From UBA2040 sp041674745 (GTDB lineage Bacteria; Bacteroidota; Bacteroidia; Flavobacteriales_D; Crocinitomicaceae): a DNA stretch of 64,000 bases. Where the stretch lies: positions 1 to 64,000 of the forward strand of contig JBAYVD010000005.1 of the NCBI GenBank assembly GCA_041674745.1, given 5' to 3'. The notes under the pieces were generated by a model that did no database searches, was not told the DNA's origin, and saw only the letters and a program-made list of their open reading frames with translations. Positions within the stretch are counted from its first letter, which is position 1. The number at the start of each line of letters is the position of its first letter. Both the position numbers and the translations under genes were made by a program. Shown here one piece after another: positions 25,173 to 34,908 of this stretch.

Positions 25173-25685
25173 ATGTCAAAATTTAAAAAAGACAATAGTA
25201 AAACAGTTCCAGGTGTAAACACGTCATCATTGCCCGATATTGTCTTCATGCTTTTGTTCTTCTTCATGGTTGCAACAACAAGTAAAGAAGTCGATCCAAC
25301 GGTAAATGTGGACCAACCTTCTGGTGCAAAAACAACTGATTTGACACCTTATAAACAAAGGTCTGAAATTGATTTTATTTATCTGGGTCAACCAAGAAAT
25401 CCTGCTAGAGTTTCAGATTTCAAAATGGGGTATGCGCTTTCTCTAGACAATGTTGTTCAGGCAACGTCAGATGAATTGTACACAACGAATGCTGTGAGTC
25501 AATGGAAAAAAGATAAGTTTGAGCAAAAACCACCTAAAATGAAAGCACCAATTGAAGCTGTTATTACTTGTGTAAAAGCTGATAAAAGTGCTCCAACAGG
25601 GTTGATTTTCGATATTCGTAAACAATTGCAAAACATTGATGCTTTAACAATAGCCTACGCCGTTCGAGACAACGGTAATATTTAA
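25173..25685 (+). CDS. exbD: ExbD/TolR family protein, second copy
   Basis: The 170-residue protein has the same plan: SKFKKDNSKTVPGVNTSS followed by LPDIVFMLLFFFMVATTSKE, with the conserved Asp at residue 22, then a periplasmic domain ending EAVITCVKADKSAPTGLIFDIRKQLQNIDALTIAYAVRDNG. Two different ExbD subunits in one cluster suggest a hetero-oligomer in the channel. It closes the cluster and is followed by a strong terminator. Confidence 0.92.
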   Translation: MSKFKKDNSKTVPGVNTSSLPDIVFMLLFFFMVATTSKEVDPTVNVDQPSGAKTTDLTPYKQRSEIDFIYLGQPRNPARVSDFKMGYALSLDNVVQATSDELYTTNAVSQWKKDKFEQKPPKMKAPIEAVITCVKADKSAPTGLIFDIRKQLQNIDALTIAYAVRDNGNI

Positions 25686-25709
25686 ATCGTATCAAATCAA
25701 AGAGTATAC

Positions 25710-25742
25710 AACCCCGAAACAAATTTGTTTTGGGGTTTTTTA
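25710..25742 (+). terminator. Terminator of the exbB-exbD cluster
   Basis: A stem built on AACCCC / GGGGTT with inner AAACAAA/TTTGTTT pairing is followed by T residues. It begins 24 nt past the stop of the second exbD. Confidence 0.85.
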
Positions 25743-25760
25743 TTTAAAAACAAAATTATC

Positions 25761-26930
25761 ATGCTAGATTTTGACGTAGTCAACCCAACGAGAATACTAT
25801 TTGGAACTTCCCATTATCCTATGGTGCCCAACCTGATCAAACAACACACCGCCAAAAAGAAAATCATGATTGCTTACGGTGGTGGAAGCATTTTTAAAAA
25901 TGGCATCTTTGAAAAAGTAACCAATCCACTTTCAGATTTTGAAATTGTGCAATTTGGCGGCATTGAGGCAAATCCGCAGTTCAGCACTTTGATGAAAGCG
26001 GTTGAACTTTGCAAAAAGGAAGACATTGACTTTGTATTAGCCATTGGCGGTGGAAGCGTAATTGATGGTGTGAAATTCATTTGTGGTGCCACAAAATATG
26101 CCGGAGACCCTTGGGATGTTTTGCTGCGCAAAGAAAATTGCGTTTTTAAAGAGGCTATCTCTTTTGGCACTGTGTTGACTTTGCCCGCTACGGGGTCTGA
26201 AGCAAATTCTGGAGCGGTTATCAGTCGGGACGAATTGCAAGAAAAACGCACCATGGGTGGGCCTCTTTTCTTTCCAAAATTTTCATTGTGCGATCCGACG
26301 GCTGTTGCCAGCTTACCAAAACGTCAAATAGCTAACGGAATTGTCGACGCCTTCATGCACACATTAGAGCAATACTTGACTTTCCCGACAGACAATTTAC
26401 TTCAGGAAAGAGAAGCCGAAGCTATTTTGAGCACCTTACTCGAAATAGGTCCAAAAGTATTGGAAGATCCAAGCAACTACAAATGGGCTTCCAATTTAAT
26501 GTGGACGGCGACACATGCCTTAAACGGCAACCTGAGATGTGGCGTTCCAACGGATTGGGCCACCCACATGATTGGTCACGAACTAACCGCTTTATTTGGT
26601 ATCGATCACGCAAGAACCTTGGCCATTATCGCTCCAAGATTGTACAAAAATCAATTCGATAACAAATTTGAAAAATTGGTTCAATATGGAAAGCAGGTTT
26701 TTCTTCTTTCTGGTGAAAAAAACGATATTGCTACGCTTGCGATTGAGAAAACAGAGCAATTTTTTCAAAGTTTAGGCATCGAAACGACAATCAGCGCCTA
26801 CACCAAAGATTGTACAGGTGTATCTTCGAGTATTCAAGCAAGATTTATCGAAAGAGGCTGGTTGAAAATGGGCGAAAAACAAGCTATTGAACCAAAAGAT
26901 GTATTCGACATTGTTCAGGCAAGCATCTAG
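25761..26930 (+). CDS. Iron-containing alcohol dehydrogenase (YqhD/BDH-like)
   Basis: I start at the ATG at 25761 (389 residues); a longer reading would begin inside the terminator hairpin. The protein starts MLDFDVVNPTRILFG. The NAD(P)-binding loop GGGSVIDGVKF lies near residue 95. Metal ligands are seen in VDAFMHTLEQYL (Asp and His) and in HMIGHELTALFGIDHARTLAI (two His). These fit group III alcohol dehydrogenases of the butanol dehydrogenase/YqhD type, which reduce aldehydes with NAD(P)H and Fe or Zn. It is a monocistronic cytoplasmic enzyme; the in vivo substrate is unknown. Confidence 0.92.
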   Translation: MLDFDVVNPTRILFGTSHYPMVPNLIKQHTAKKKIMIAYGGGSIFKNGIFEKVTNPLSDFEIVQFGGIEANPQFSTLMKAVELCKKEDIDFVLAIGGGSVIDGVKFICGATKYAGDPWDVLLRKENCVFKEAISFGTVLTLPATGSEANSGAVISRDELQEKRTMGGPLFFPKFSLCDPTAVASLPKRQIANGIVDAFMHTLEQYLTFPTDNLLQEREAEAILSTLLEIGPKVLEDPSNYKWASNLMWTATHALNGNLRCGVPTDWATHMIGHELTALFGIDHARTLAIIAPRLYKNQFDNKFEKLVQYGKQVFLLSGEKNDIATLAIEKTEQFFQSLGIETTISAYTKDCTGVSSSIQARFIERGWLKMGEKQAIEPKDVFDIVQASI

Positions 26931-27023
26931 AAAAAAGCTGGTTGTCAGATGCATATAAATTAACCAGGAGAAGTCTATTTCGTAAATATTTCGTTAAAAA
27001 AGAACAACAACACAACAATTAAT

Positions 27024-27031
27024 TAAATTTG
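27024..27031 (+). promoter_or_regulatory. -7 element for the OmpA/TSP3 gene
   Basis: TAAATTTG matches TAnnTTTG and ends 22 nt before the ATG at 27054. Confidence 0.55.
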
Positions 27032-27053
27032 TGAGAAATAATAAGAATAAAAT

Positions 27054-28529
27054 ATGAAACTAAAACTATTCTTGCTTGCTGCAGTCTTTGGATTTTCCAT
27101 TTTTAGTCAGGCTCAAACTGAAGACAAAAAATTGGCAATTGGCATTTACACTGGAATAAGTGATTATCGCGGTGAACTCAACCAACAATGGTTCAATATT
27201 AATACCAAGGCTTACAGAGCGCAAGTAGGCGCTACGATCATGGCGTATGTTTCACCATTTTGGAACGCAGGTGTAGACGTTGGAATCGGACCTCATGGTT
27301 TTCATATTGAGAATACAGATGGTTATAGAGCGGACATCTTAAAAGCAAACTTTCAAGCCCGTTTGAAATTCAACAATGGAAAATGGATGAAACAGAATGC
27401 TCGATTCCAACCCTACCTTTTCGCAGGTTTAGGTGCTGCAGATGTATTTCAAGATGTAGACGCTCCCATGTCAAACGAAGCTGGTTGGGATTTTACAACG
27501 AACGCAGGCCTCGGATTCAACGTGATGGTAACAGATTACATTGGCTTGAATTACAACTTAAATTGGGCGTATACGAGCCGCGATTATCGAGATCATGTTT
27601 CAAACGGTTTCAATGATCAATTTATGATTCATTCATTGGGTATCGTTATTCCTGTAGGTAAAATCATCGATACCGATGGTGACGGTGTTGGTGATAAAAG
27701 AGACCAATGCCCAAATACACCAACAGGCGTTCAGGTGGATCTTTTCGGATGTCCGTTGGATGCCGATGGTGACGGTACGGCCGATTACCAAGATGCTTGT
27801 CCAGATGCAAAAGGTTTGCCTTCGATGAAAGGTTGTCCAGACACAGACGGCGATGGAATTACAGACGCTGAAGATGCTTGTCCTACGGTGAAAGGTGTTG
27901 CTTCTGCTAAAGGTTGTCCAGATGCAGACGGTGATGGAATTCAAGACGCAGAAGATGCTTGTCCAAAAGTAAAAGGAATTGCAACGATGAAAGGTTGCCC
28001 TGATACGGATGGTGATGGAATTACGGATGCTGATGATGCTTGTCCTACGGAAAAAGGATCCAAAGAAATGAATGGTTGCCCTGACACAGATGGTGACGGA
28101 ATCTCGGATAATTTAGACAAATGTCCAAAAATAGCGGGAACGGCTGCCAACAACGGTTGTCCTGAAATTAAAGCTGAAACGCAAAAAGTTTTTGATCAAG
28201 CGCTTAAAGGAGTGCAATTCGAGACCGCAAAAGCAATTATCAAACCGGTTTCTTTCGGAATCTTAGACAACGTAGCAAGTATCATGAAAGATAATCCTAC
28301 GTACAACTTAGATATCAACGGTCACACAGATAATCAAGGTGACGATGCCAAAAACATGACCTTGTCACAAGAAAGAGCTGCTTCTGTGAAAGCTTACTTG
28401 GTAAGCAAAGGAATTGAAGCGTCTCGAATGGAATCTTATGGATTTGGTGAAACACAACCAAAAGCTACCAACGATACAGCGCCAGGAAGAGCTGAAAATC
28501 GTCGAGTAGAATTTAAAGTTCGTTTCTAA
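27054..28529 (+). CDS. OmpA-family outer-membrane protein with thrombospondin type-3 repeats
   Basis: The 491-residue protein has a signal peptide (MKLKLFLLAAVFGFSIFSQAQ), an N-terminal beta-barrel (about residues 22-200), a Ca-binding TSP3 repeat rod of six DxDGDG units (about 206-370), and an OmpA C-terminal domain. The OmpA domain carries DINGHTDNQGDDAKNMTLSQ and GFGETQPKATNDTAPGRAENRRVEFKV, the peptidoglycan-binding loop with its Asp and Arg. It links the outer membrane to the cell wall and is usually very abundant in Bacteroidota. It is a single gene with its own promoter element and a strong terminator. Confidence 0.95.
   Translation: MKLKLFLLAAVFGFSIFSQAQTEDKKLAIGIYTGISDYRGELNQQWFNINTKAYRAQVGATIMAYVSPFWNAGVDVGIGPHGFHIENTDGYRADILKANFQARLKFNNGKWMKQNARFQPYLFAGLGAADVFQDVDAPMSNEAGWDFTTNAGLGFNVMVTDYIGLNYNLNWAYTSRDYRDHVSNGFNDQFMIHSLGIVIPVGKIIDTDGDGVGDKRDQCPNTPTGVQVDLFGCPLDADGDGTADYQDACPDAKGLPSMKGCPDTDGDGITDAEDACPTVKGVASAKGCPDADGDGIQDAEDACPKVKGIATMKGCPDTDGDGITDADDACPTEKGSKEMNGCPDTDGDGISDNLDKCPKIAGTAANNGCPEIKAETQKVFDQALKGVQFETAKAIIKPVSFGILDNVASIMKDNPTYNLDINGHTDNQGDDAKNMTLSQERAASVKAYLVSKGIEASRMESYGFGETQPKATNDTAPGRAENRRVEFKVRF
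27670..28163 (+). repeat. In-frame TSP3-coding tandem repeat
   Basis: About 70-78-nt units encode D-[TA]-DGDG-x(10)-C-P-x(8)-KGCP six times within the OmpA-like gene. The units are similar at DNA level, so copy number may vary between strains. Confidence 0.85.
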
Positions 28530-28550
28530 TCCTTTGAATAAAACGATTTG

Positions 28551-28582
28551 AAAAGAGGTGGGCATGGCTCACCTCTTTTTTT
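28551..28582 (+). terminator. Terminator after the OmpA/TSP3 gene
   Basis: The stem AAAAGAGGTG / CACCTCTTTT with a 9-nt loop is followed by a T-run, 21 nt after the stop. Confidence 0.88.
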
Positions 28583-28607
28583 GTTTTGTATTTTTACAAG
28601 AAAAAAA

Positions 28608-29171
28608 ATGAAATACCTTGTTGTTGGATTAGGCAATCCTGGAGAGAAATACAGTGAAACTCGTCACAATATTGGTTTTAAGGTGGTAGAGAAACTGACC
28701 AAACAACTGGAAGGGAATTTCCGCATTGACAAGTTAGCCGAGGTTAGCGAAATTAAATTCAAAGGACGACAATTGGTTTGTATCAAGCCTTCCACCTATA
28801 TGAATCTCTCGGGAAAATCAGTAAATTATTGGATGCAACAACACAAAATACCGTTGGAAAACGTAATTGTAATTACCGATGACTTAGCATTGCCCTTCGG
28901 TAAACTGCGCATGAAAGGGAAAGGTTCAGATGGCGGACACAATGGACTAAAAGACATACAAGCAACGTTAAATACCGCGAATTATACTCGACTTCGTTTT
29001 GGCGTAGGCAACGAATTTAACAAAGGACAACAAGTTGATTATGTACTTGGGGATTGGTCCGACGCTGAAAAAGAAACCTTGGACGATAGAATCAATGTTG
29101 CAACCGAATTTATCAAAAGCTATTGCACCATTGGTTTACAATTGACCATGACGAATTGGAATAATAAATAA
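28608..29171 (+). CDS. pth: Peptidyl-tRNA hydrolase
   Basis: From the ATG at 28608 the enzyme has 187 residues, normal for bacterial Pth. A TTG farther upstream falls in the preceding terminator and is rejected. Conserved elements are VVGLGNPGEKYSETRHNIGF (catalytic His about residue 20, Asn about 10), KPSTYMNLSG, VITDDLALPFGKLRMK and GSDGGHNGLKDI. It releases tRNA from peptidyl-tRNA that drops off ribosomes and is essential in most bacteria. A sensor kinase gene follows after 45 nt. Confidence 0.95.
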   Translation: MKYLVVGLGNPGEKYSETRHNIGFKVVEKLTKQLEGNFRIDKLAEVSEIKFKGRQLVCIKPSTYMNLSGKSVNYWMQQHKIPLENVIVITDDLALPFGKLRMKGKGSDGGHNGLKDIQATLNTANYTRLRFGVGNEFNKGQQVDYVLGDWSDAEKETLDDRINVATEFIKSYCTIGLQLTMTNWNNK

Positions 29172-29216
29172 TTTCATTCGTTATCCGTACATTTAAGCAT
29201 TCAACTCAAGAATTAA

Positions 29217-30779
29217 ATGAACCTGTATTCAAACAAACAAAGATGGAAAATTGCCTTATTGGTCATCGCGATTTTGTTTGTCGGTTTTTCGTTGTTTGTT
29301 TCCAATCAAATTGTCAGCAAAGTTCACGAGAGAGAAAAAGAGCGTGCTACCCAATGGGCGGATGCCATCAAGAAAAAAGTGGAATTGGTTCAATTGACCA
29401 ATCGTACCTTTTCGCAGTTAAGAGACAAGGAGCGCGAAAAAATGCGTTTGTGGATTGATGCTACCAAAGAAGTCTCCAAACCCACTTCTCTGGACCAAAA
29501 CACCGATTTCAGTTTCCCTTTTCAAATTATCAACCAGAACAAGAACATTCCTGTTATTGTCATCGACAATGAAAATCAAATATCCGGGAGTATTAACCTT
29601 GACTTTGACACTTTGCTCATTCGCAAAAGCTATCCAACTGCAACAAAAAGTGAGTTATTGAAAGCCTTCGATGATTCCCTCCTCGACCTAAGTAAACAAT
29701 GGCAAAAAGCCAATCCACCCTTTACAGTAGAAGTATACGAAGGTTTGTTTATGACCTATTGCTATGGCGATTCTAAAACGCTCGTTCAACTCGAAAAAGA
29801 ACGTGATTCCTTATTGGCATCTTTCAACCGAGACCTCATCAACAACGAAGGATTGGTGCCCGTATTACTGTACGACGTAAACAACGATAGTATTATTGGC
29901 AGTAATTTATCGGACAATGAAGTGAATACGCTTGAAGGCATTGAAAAAACACGTGCTCGGTTGCAATCACGCAACAAGCCCATCCAAATTCTCTTCGGAG
30001 AAAAAGACGAAATGCTCCTTTATTACGACAGCAGTGCCGAACTTAAACAGCTTAAGTATTTTCCCTATATGCAGTTCGTCATTATTGGGCTTTTCATATT
30101 TATTGGGTATTTGATATTTTCCACCTTTCGAAAAGCAGAACAAAACAAAGTATGGGCCGGTATGGCGAAAGAAACAGCACATCAATTGGGAACTCCCCTC
30201 TCCTCTTTAATGGCTTGGACGGAATTATTAGACGAAAATGAATCCAATCAATCCATTACGATTGAAATGCGCAAGGACATTAAACGTTTAGAAAAAGTAA
30301 CCGACCGTTTTTCCAAAATTGGATCTGAATCAAAATTGGCCGATACAGACATTATCGGGACGATAGAGAGCATTTTAGCTTATTTGCGTCCTAGGATTTC
30401 AAATAAGGTTGAAATCACGTTTAAATCCATCCATATGCCAACCATCCACCACAACTCTTCTTTGATGGAATGGGTCATTGAAAATATTGTAAAGAATGCC
30501 GTGGACGCCATGGAAGCCAAAGGAAAAATTGAAATTGTTCTTTCGCTGGATCCACATTACGCAAACATTGACATTGTCGACAACGGCAAAGGGATGGATA
30601 AAAACCAAATGAATAGCGTTTTCCAACCTGGTTTTTCAACCAAAAAACGGGGCTGGGGATTGGGCCTTTCCTTGGTGAAACGAATCGTCAAAGAATACCA
30701 CAAAGGCAAAGTATATGTTTTGCACTCCGAAATTGGGAAAGGAACTACTTTCCGCATTTCGCTCCCTTACAAGCCTTGA
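29217..30779 (+). CDS. Orphan sensor histidine kinase
   Basis: The 520-residue membrane protein has an N-terminal helix (about residues 11-29), a long extracytoplasmic region (30-285) with no motif I recognise, a second helix (about 286-304), then a kinase core. The phospho-accepting His is H322 in AKETAHQLGTPLSSLMAW. The ATPase domain shows VIENIVKNAVDAM (N box), DNGKGMDKNQ (G1) and KKRGWGLGLSLVKRIVKEYH. No response regulator gene is adjacent, so its partner is elsewhere. The 3' end overlaps the convergent secreted-protein gene by 13 nt. Confidence 0.93.
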   Translation: MNLYSNKQRWKIALLVIAILFVGFSLFVSNQIVSKVHEREKERATQWADAIKKKVELVQLTNRTFSQLRDKEREKMRLWIDATKEVSKPTSLDQNTDFSFPFQIINQNKNIPVIVIDNENQISGSINLDFDTLLIRKSYPTATKSELLKAFDDSLLDLSKQWQKANPPFTVEVYEGLFMTYCYGDSKTLVQLEKERDSLLASFNRDLINNEGLVPVLLYDVNNDSIIGSNLSDNEVNTLEGIEKTRARLQSRNKPIQILFGEKDEMLLYYDSSAELKQLKYFPYMQFVIIGLFIFIGYLIFSTFRKAEQNKVWAGMAKETAHQLGTPLSSLMAWTELLDENESNQSITIEMRKDIKRLEKVTDRFSKIGSESKLADTDIIGTIESILAYLRPRISNKVEITFKSIHMPTIHHNSSLMEWVIENIVKNAVDAMEAKGKIEIVLSLDPHYANIDIVDNGKGMDKNQMNSVFQPGFSTKKRGWGLGLSLVKRIVKEYHKGKVYVLHSEIGKGTTFRISLPYKP

Positions 30780-33700
30780 TAGTCTGGAGAGCGCGCAGCC
30801 AAAAACAATTTTACCACTCGCTCGCCCACATCAGGAACAATCACGTGAATCAAGTAAATACCACTTGCTACCGGTATTTGCTGTGCATTGGTTAAGTCCC
30901 AATCCTGATAAGTGATGGAGCTAGATTTCTTGAAAGTTTTCACCAAACGTCCATTGGTGTTGAAAATCTGAATGGTACAAACTTCGGGTAAATTTGTAAT
31001 TTTCACACGGTTGTCCAAACGATTTCTTTCGTATTCTGAATAAGCATAATACGGATTGGGCACTACATTGATCAAGTTCAATGCCTCCGCCAACATGCCG
31101 CGTACGTCTTTTTTCTGAACCAAATCCGCCATGGACCAAGCATATTTTGGTTGACCTCCATTTTGGCCAGTCGCAGTAAAGTTTTTGTATTCTTTGTTAA
31201 CACGCACACGAATCCGTACATCTGTTTCAAACATTTTATGGTTCGCCGAGCGAATTGGGTAACCTATCCACGTTAAACTGCTGTAGAAGTTAATTCTAGC
31301 CGGACTGTTACCCGATTCCATTAGGTCAATCAGATCTTTTAATTCCGTGCTATTATCCGTGTAAAAGCCCATATCATACAAACTGCTGTAGCCATTGATT
31401 TCTTTTTGTTTGTGTGAAAAAACATAGATAGGATGCATTCCGCCCAGCAAAGGATTTCCAGTTTGACCGACCACGTTGGTGGAAGGTTCCCATTTCATAT
31501 CGTTTCCGCCATCTTGACCCAAAAACGAATTTTCTCCAAACGCCATGTTCAATCGCGCACCGGTTTCAATGTCAATGGCATAACCCGGGAAGTAACTCAT
31601 GCCTGTACTTCCCGCAATCACATTTCCATTTCTATCCAAACTTGGACTTTTCCGCAATCCTCCTGGTTTTGCGCCACCCACATTTAACGTTGCATCGCGA
31701 CCCAATTCAAGAACCGGGCACTTCGTCCATTTGGACCGATCCGAAGTAATGACGATATCAATACTTGGTGAAAAGGCGATTGCCGCATTCAAACGCGCAT
31801 TTCCTGGCGAAGATTCAGGTGAATTTGGATAAGAAGGTGTGTTTTTCCAATACGCCAAGGGCATAAAATCACATTGGTAACCGACGAGTTGATGCGGAGC
31901 CATTCCGCCGTTCAACACTTTGGTCCATCTACGACTTGGATCTTTTCCTGCTTCGTCTTTGTAACATTGTCCGCTTTCGTACAATTCTAAAAAATTTGGT
32001 GGAAATAAATTGTCAATAGCAGGAGTAGCATCAAAATTGCCCGAACGAATCCAGTTATACGGTGTACGTGAATCATCGTCTGAAATAGTGGACAACCAGC
32101 GTTTGGAACTATCCGCAAAAGTCAGAGAAGATTCTAATAAATCGGTTGTTTCAGAAGCCAACGAACCAGAACCAACTTCCGTAAAGTAATTGGTTTGATT
32201 GATTTGAACCGAAACGCCCCATTGAGGAATCAACTGTTCGTTGTCCACGTTGATCATTTGTTCTGAACTAATCGATTCCAATAAATTCATCGAGTTTTTC
32301 GAATCGTAGCGGTGCACAACCCATCTGGCCGTATCAGCCGCATTCCCAAGGGAAGCAGCATTGGTGGTATAATCCTTAAATTCCAATTCAAAATATCCAT
32401 CCACCACATTGAGTGGGTCAATTACCTTCACATTGATGGGTCCTTTCCCGCTTTGGTATTCAGGAGTCGACAAAAAGCCATAGTCTACAATAGCATTTTC
32501 AGATTCTGCGGTCAATTCCAATACGCGTCCGCCATTACCATGGCCATCCAATCGCGTTATTTTGGGTGTTTGTCCGTATTTGGATAATTGGAGTGTTCCG
32601 CCCGCTTCTGGAGCAGGATTGTGGGGGATTGCCTCAATTACTTTTATTTCGCCAACTGCCGCTTTCCGACTTGGGAGATAGACTTTTTTCTGACCATCCA
32701 ATAAAAGCGGATCTCCCGGTGCATACGGAGAATAATTGTTGTACGCATAGGCGATAGCCATGTAGTAATAGCGCTTGAAATTGACCAGTGTTCGGTTTCC
32801 TTGGGCAAAAGCATCTTCCGTAATTTGGAAGGAGTGTCTGATTCCTTTGTCTTCACCATTTACTTTTTCAATGGGATAACCAGCTAACAACACCTCATCC
32901 CATTCAAAATTGATCAATCGACCAACGCCATCTTTGATATCGCATTGTGCTACCAAGCGAGCTTTGGTTTTATCTTCCAATTCAGAAGAAGAAACAGCCG
33001 CAGAGGCCAATTGAAAAATTTGATATCCTTGGAAATTATAGGTTTTATCGGCATTTGGATCTGGAGAAACGATAAATGGGTCTTCTTCCTCATACGCTTC
33101 TTTGTAATTGTTGGAGCCCGGTGTATTGGACAGAAACAGCAACAATTCATTGTTCAATTCTTGAATTTGCAAATTCGGCGCATGCGGTGCTTCAATGATT
33201 CGAAAACAATTTTCAAACAAGGCTTGTGCTTTGTCGTCGGCTCTTCTTAAAACTTCTACGCTAGCAAATGGATCTCCTGCGGCACTTCTTGCCCAAGCAA
33301 CGCCTACCGTAATGTTATTGACAGCGCCAGGTTTTAAAACGAAAGGACCTGCTGATTGTAAAAATCGACGGTCATTCGGTGTATTTCCCGCTGTTTGTTC
33401 GGTCCAAGGTGCTTCGACATATCCGCCCGTTCCCCAACCCAATGGGTCGGTATCGCCAGGAAACATAAAATCACAGGGACGATTAGGGTTGGCTTCTGGA
33501 TCTGAAATGTGCCCGCTTCCTCCATAATAAAAAGGTGAACCGTCTTTCCAGTATCCTCGCAAGTAATTGTAATAATCCGATGCACCAATTGGATCCGTTT
33601 GACTTGGTTCGGCTCCGTTCGTGGAGTTACTATAATACAAAAATCGGCGCATCCCAAATCGTTCGTTGTCGACGATTCCATCGCCGTATCCAATTCCGTT

Positions 33701-34825
33701 TAAAGCTTCCCCTTCTCCAATTCCAAAGGCATTGTCCACCCCATCATCGTCTTGATACGGTCCTTCAAAGAAATCAACTCCAACCGCTGGTGGTGAAGAT
33801 CCGTACCCTTTGAATCCACTGATATCCGTATCAAAGTTATTTCCATTGTAATAATAACCCAATCCACGGTTGACATCACAACCTACGAAATCATCGTACG
33901 GATTGCCCAATGCTCCATCGGTAAAGAACCCAAAATACGTATTGTACAAGGTCAAACTTCCTCGGTTGATCAATTCGTAGTTGTAGAAAGTCATGTTGTT
34001 GATTTCATCATTGGAGGCAAAGGCAAAAGCTTGGGCTCGAATTTCCATTCCAATGGGATCGGCACCCGTTTCGGTATGAATGTTTCCTTTGTCATTCATG
34101 ACCCACCAATAATTCAAATCACCATACAAGGAAACGCGTCTATCGGTTTCGCAATTTTTTGTTTTGTAGATATCATGCCATGGATAATCCCCGTCTTCCC
34201 AGTTGTACAGTCCATCTTCATTGTAATCAAAAAATGGAGCCAAATATTGATCTTGCCCTAATGCAACATCTCCATGTGCTGGCCAATTTTTAATGATATC
34301 TGGCACTTTGTAGCCAGGAAACTGGCTTGATTGATTGGAAGTTCCGTTTTGTTGATCTTCAATTCCCGCTTTGTACCAGGCAACAAAAGTTTGAACATCA
34401 TCTTTGGATGTCACAAAATGTTTATCATATTGATTACAAACAGCTGAATTTACTTCAGCCGTAGTTTGAATCAAGGGACCAGTCCAATAATCCTGTCCAT
34501 CTCGGTAACGCAAAGCAGCTAATTTCAATTGTCCGTTGGCATCTGTTCCTCCCAACCAAAGCGCGGAGGTAAAAAGACACATGATACCGGAATTCTTGGG
34601 AACTTCGTACATGGAATTATTCTGCGGATACCGTTGCCACAAATTTCCGGCGGTATGCACCAACATACGAACGTTATTGAATTCCATCGTGGTGGAAGTG
34701 TTGGGCGGCGTACAACCCGCTGCCTTTGCTGGCACAAATTTCTTTCCTTCTTTGCCCGCATAAGGCTGAGCGAAGGATAAATTGGTTGCCAAAACAAACA
34801 AAATGCCAAGTAGAATTAACTTCAT
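30767..34825 (-). CDS. Large secreted protein with T9SS-type C-terminal domain
   Basis: I start at the ATG at 34825 (1352 residues); a TTG 21 nt upstream is less likely. A signal peptide (MKLILLGILFVLATNLSFAQ) precedes a Gly/Tyr/Asn/Asp-rich body with no known enzyme motif. Aromatic and acidic beta-rich stretches such as DYNEDGLYNWEDGDYPW occur, reminiscent of EF-hand-like or dockerin-like Ca loops. The C-terminus NVVPNPYYAYSEYERNRLDNRVKITNLP ... CTIQIFNTNGRLVKTF ... VASGIYLIHVIV resembles the T9SS type A sorting domain. It extends 12-15 residues past the usual end (LFLAARSPDYQGL). It is probably exported to or anchored at the surface; the function is unknown. Confidence 0.85.
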   Translation of the reverse strand: MKLILLGILFVLATNLSFAQPYAGKEGKKFVPAKAAGCTPPNTSTTMEFNNVRMLVHTAGNLWQRYPQNNSMYEVPKNSGIMCLFTSALWLGGTDANGQLKLAALRYRDGQDYWTGPLIQTTAEVNSAVCNQYDKHFVTSKDDVQTFVAWYKAGIEDQQNGTSNQSSQFPGYKVPDIIKNWPAHGDVALGQDQYLAPFFDYNEDGLYNWEDGDYPWHDIYKTKNCETDRRVSLYGDLNYWWVMNDKGNIHTETGADPIGMEIRAQAFAFASNDEINNMTFYNYELINRGSLTLYNTYFGFFTDGALGNPYDDFVGCDVNRGLGYYYNGNNFDTDISGFKGYGSSPPAVGVDFFEGPYQDDDGVDNAFGIGEGEALNGIGYGDGIVDNERFGMRRFLYYSNSTNGAEPSQTDPIGASDYYNYLRGYWKDGSPFYYGGSGHISDPEANPNRPCDFMFPGDTDPLGWGTGGYVEAPWTEQTAGNTPNDRRFLQSAGPFVLKPGAVNNITVGVAWARSAAGDPFASVEVLRRADDKAQALFENCFRIIEAPHAPNLQIQELNNELLLFLSNTPGSNNYKEAYEEEDPFIVSPDPNADKTYNFQGYQIFQLASAAVSSSELEDKTKARLVAQCDIKDGVGRLINFEWDEVLLAGYPIEKVNGEDKGIRHSFQITEDAFAQGNRTLVNFKRYYYMAIAYAYNNYSPYAPGDPLLLDGQKKVYLPSRKAAVGEIKVIEAIPHNPAPEAGGTLQLSKYGQTPKITRLDGHGNGGRVLELTAESENAIVDYGFLSTPEYQSGKGPINVKVIDPLNVVDGYFELEFKDYTTNAASLGNAADTARWVVHRYDSKNSMNLLESISSEQMINVDNEQLIPQWGVSVQINQTNYFTEVGSGSLASETTDLLESSLTFADSSKRWLSTISDDDSRTPYNWIRSGNFDATPAIDNLFPPNFLELYESGQCYKDEAGKDPSRRWTKVLNGGMAPHQLVGYQCDFMPLAYWKNTPSYPNSPESSPGNARLNAAIAFSPSIDIVITSDRSKWTKCPVLELGRDATLNVGGAKPGGLRKSPSLDRNGNVIAGSTGMSYFPGYAIDIETGARLNMAFGENSFLGQDGGNDMKWEPSTNVVGQTGNPLLGGMHPIYVFSHKQKEINGYSSLYDMGFYTDNSTELKDLIDLMESGNSPARINFYSSLTWIGYPIRSANHKMFETDVRIRVRVNKEYKNFTATGQNGGQPKYAWSMADLVQKKDVRGMLAEALNLINVVPNPYYAYSEYERNRLDNRVKITNLPEVCTIQIFNTNGRLVKTFKKSSSITYQDWDLTNAQQIPVASGIYLIHVIVPDVGERVVKLFLAARSPDYQGL

Positions 34826-34908
34826 AGTTGTAAAAATATAGTCCAAGTTAGTAAAACCAATTTAATTATTTTGACAAAAATTGGCTAACAATATACCAGT
34901 CTAAGGGA

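Noticed and set aside
25725..25760. A longer start for the alcohol dehydrogenase
   Set aside because: It would begin within the terminator stem; the ATG at 25761 fits the family N-terminus.
27670..28163. Regular direct repeats resembling a CRISPR array or satellite
   Set aside because: The units are in frame, encode TSP3 calcium repeats and lie inside a gene.
28548..28607. A longer TTG start for pth
   Set aside because: It falls in the terminator of the upstream gene and adds residues absent in the family.
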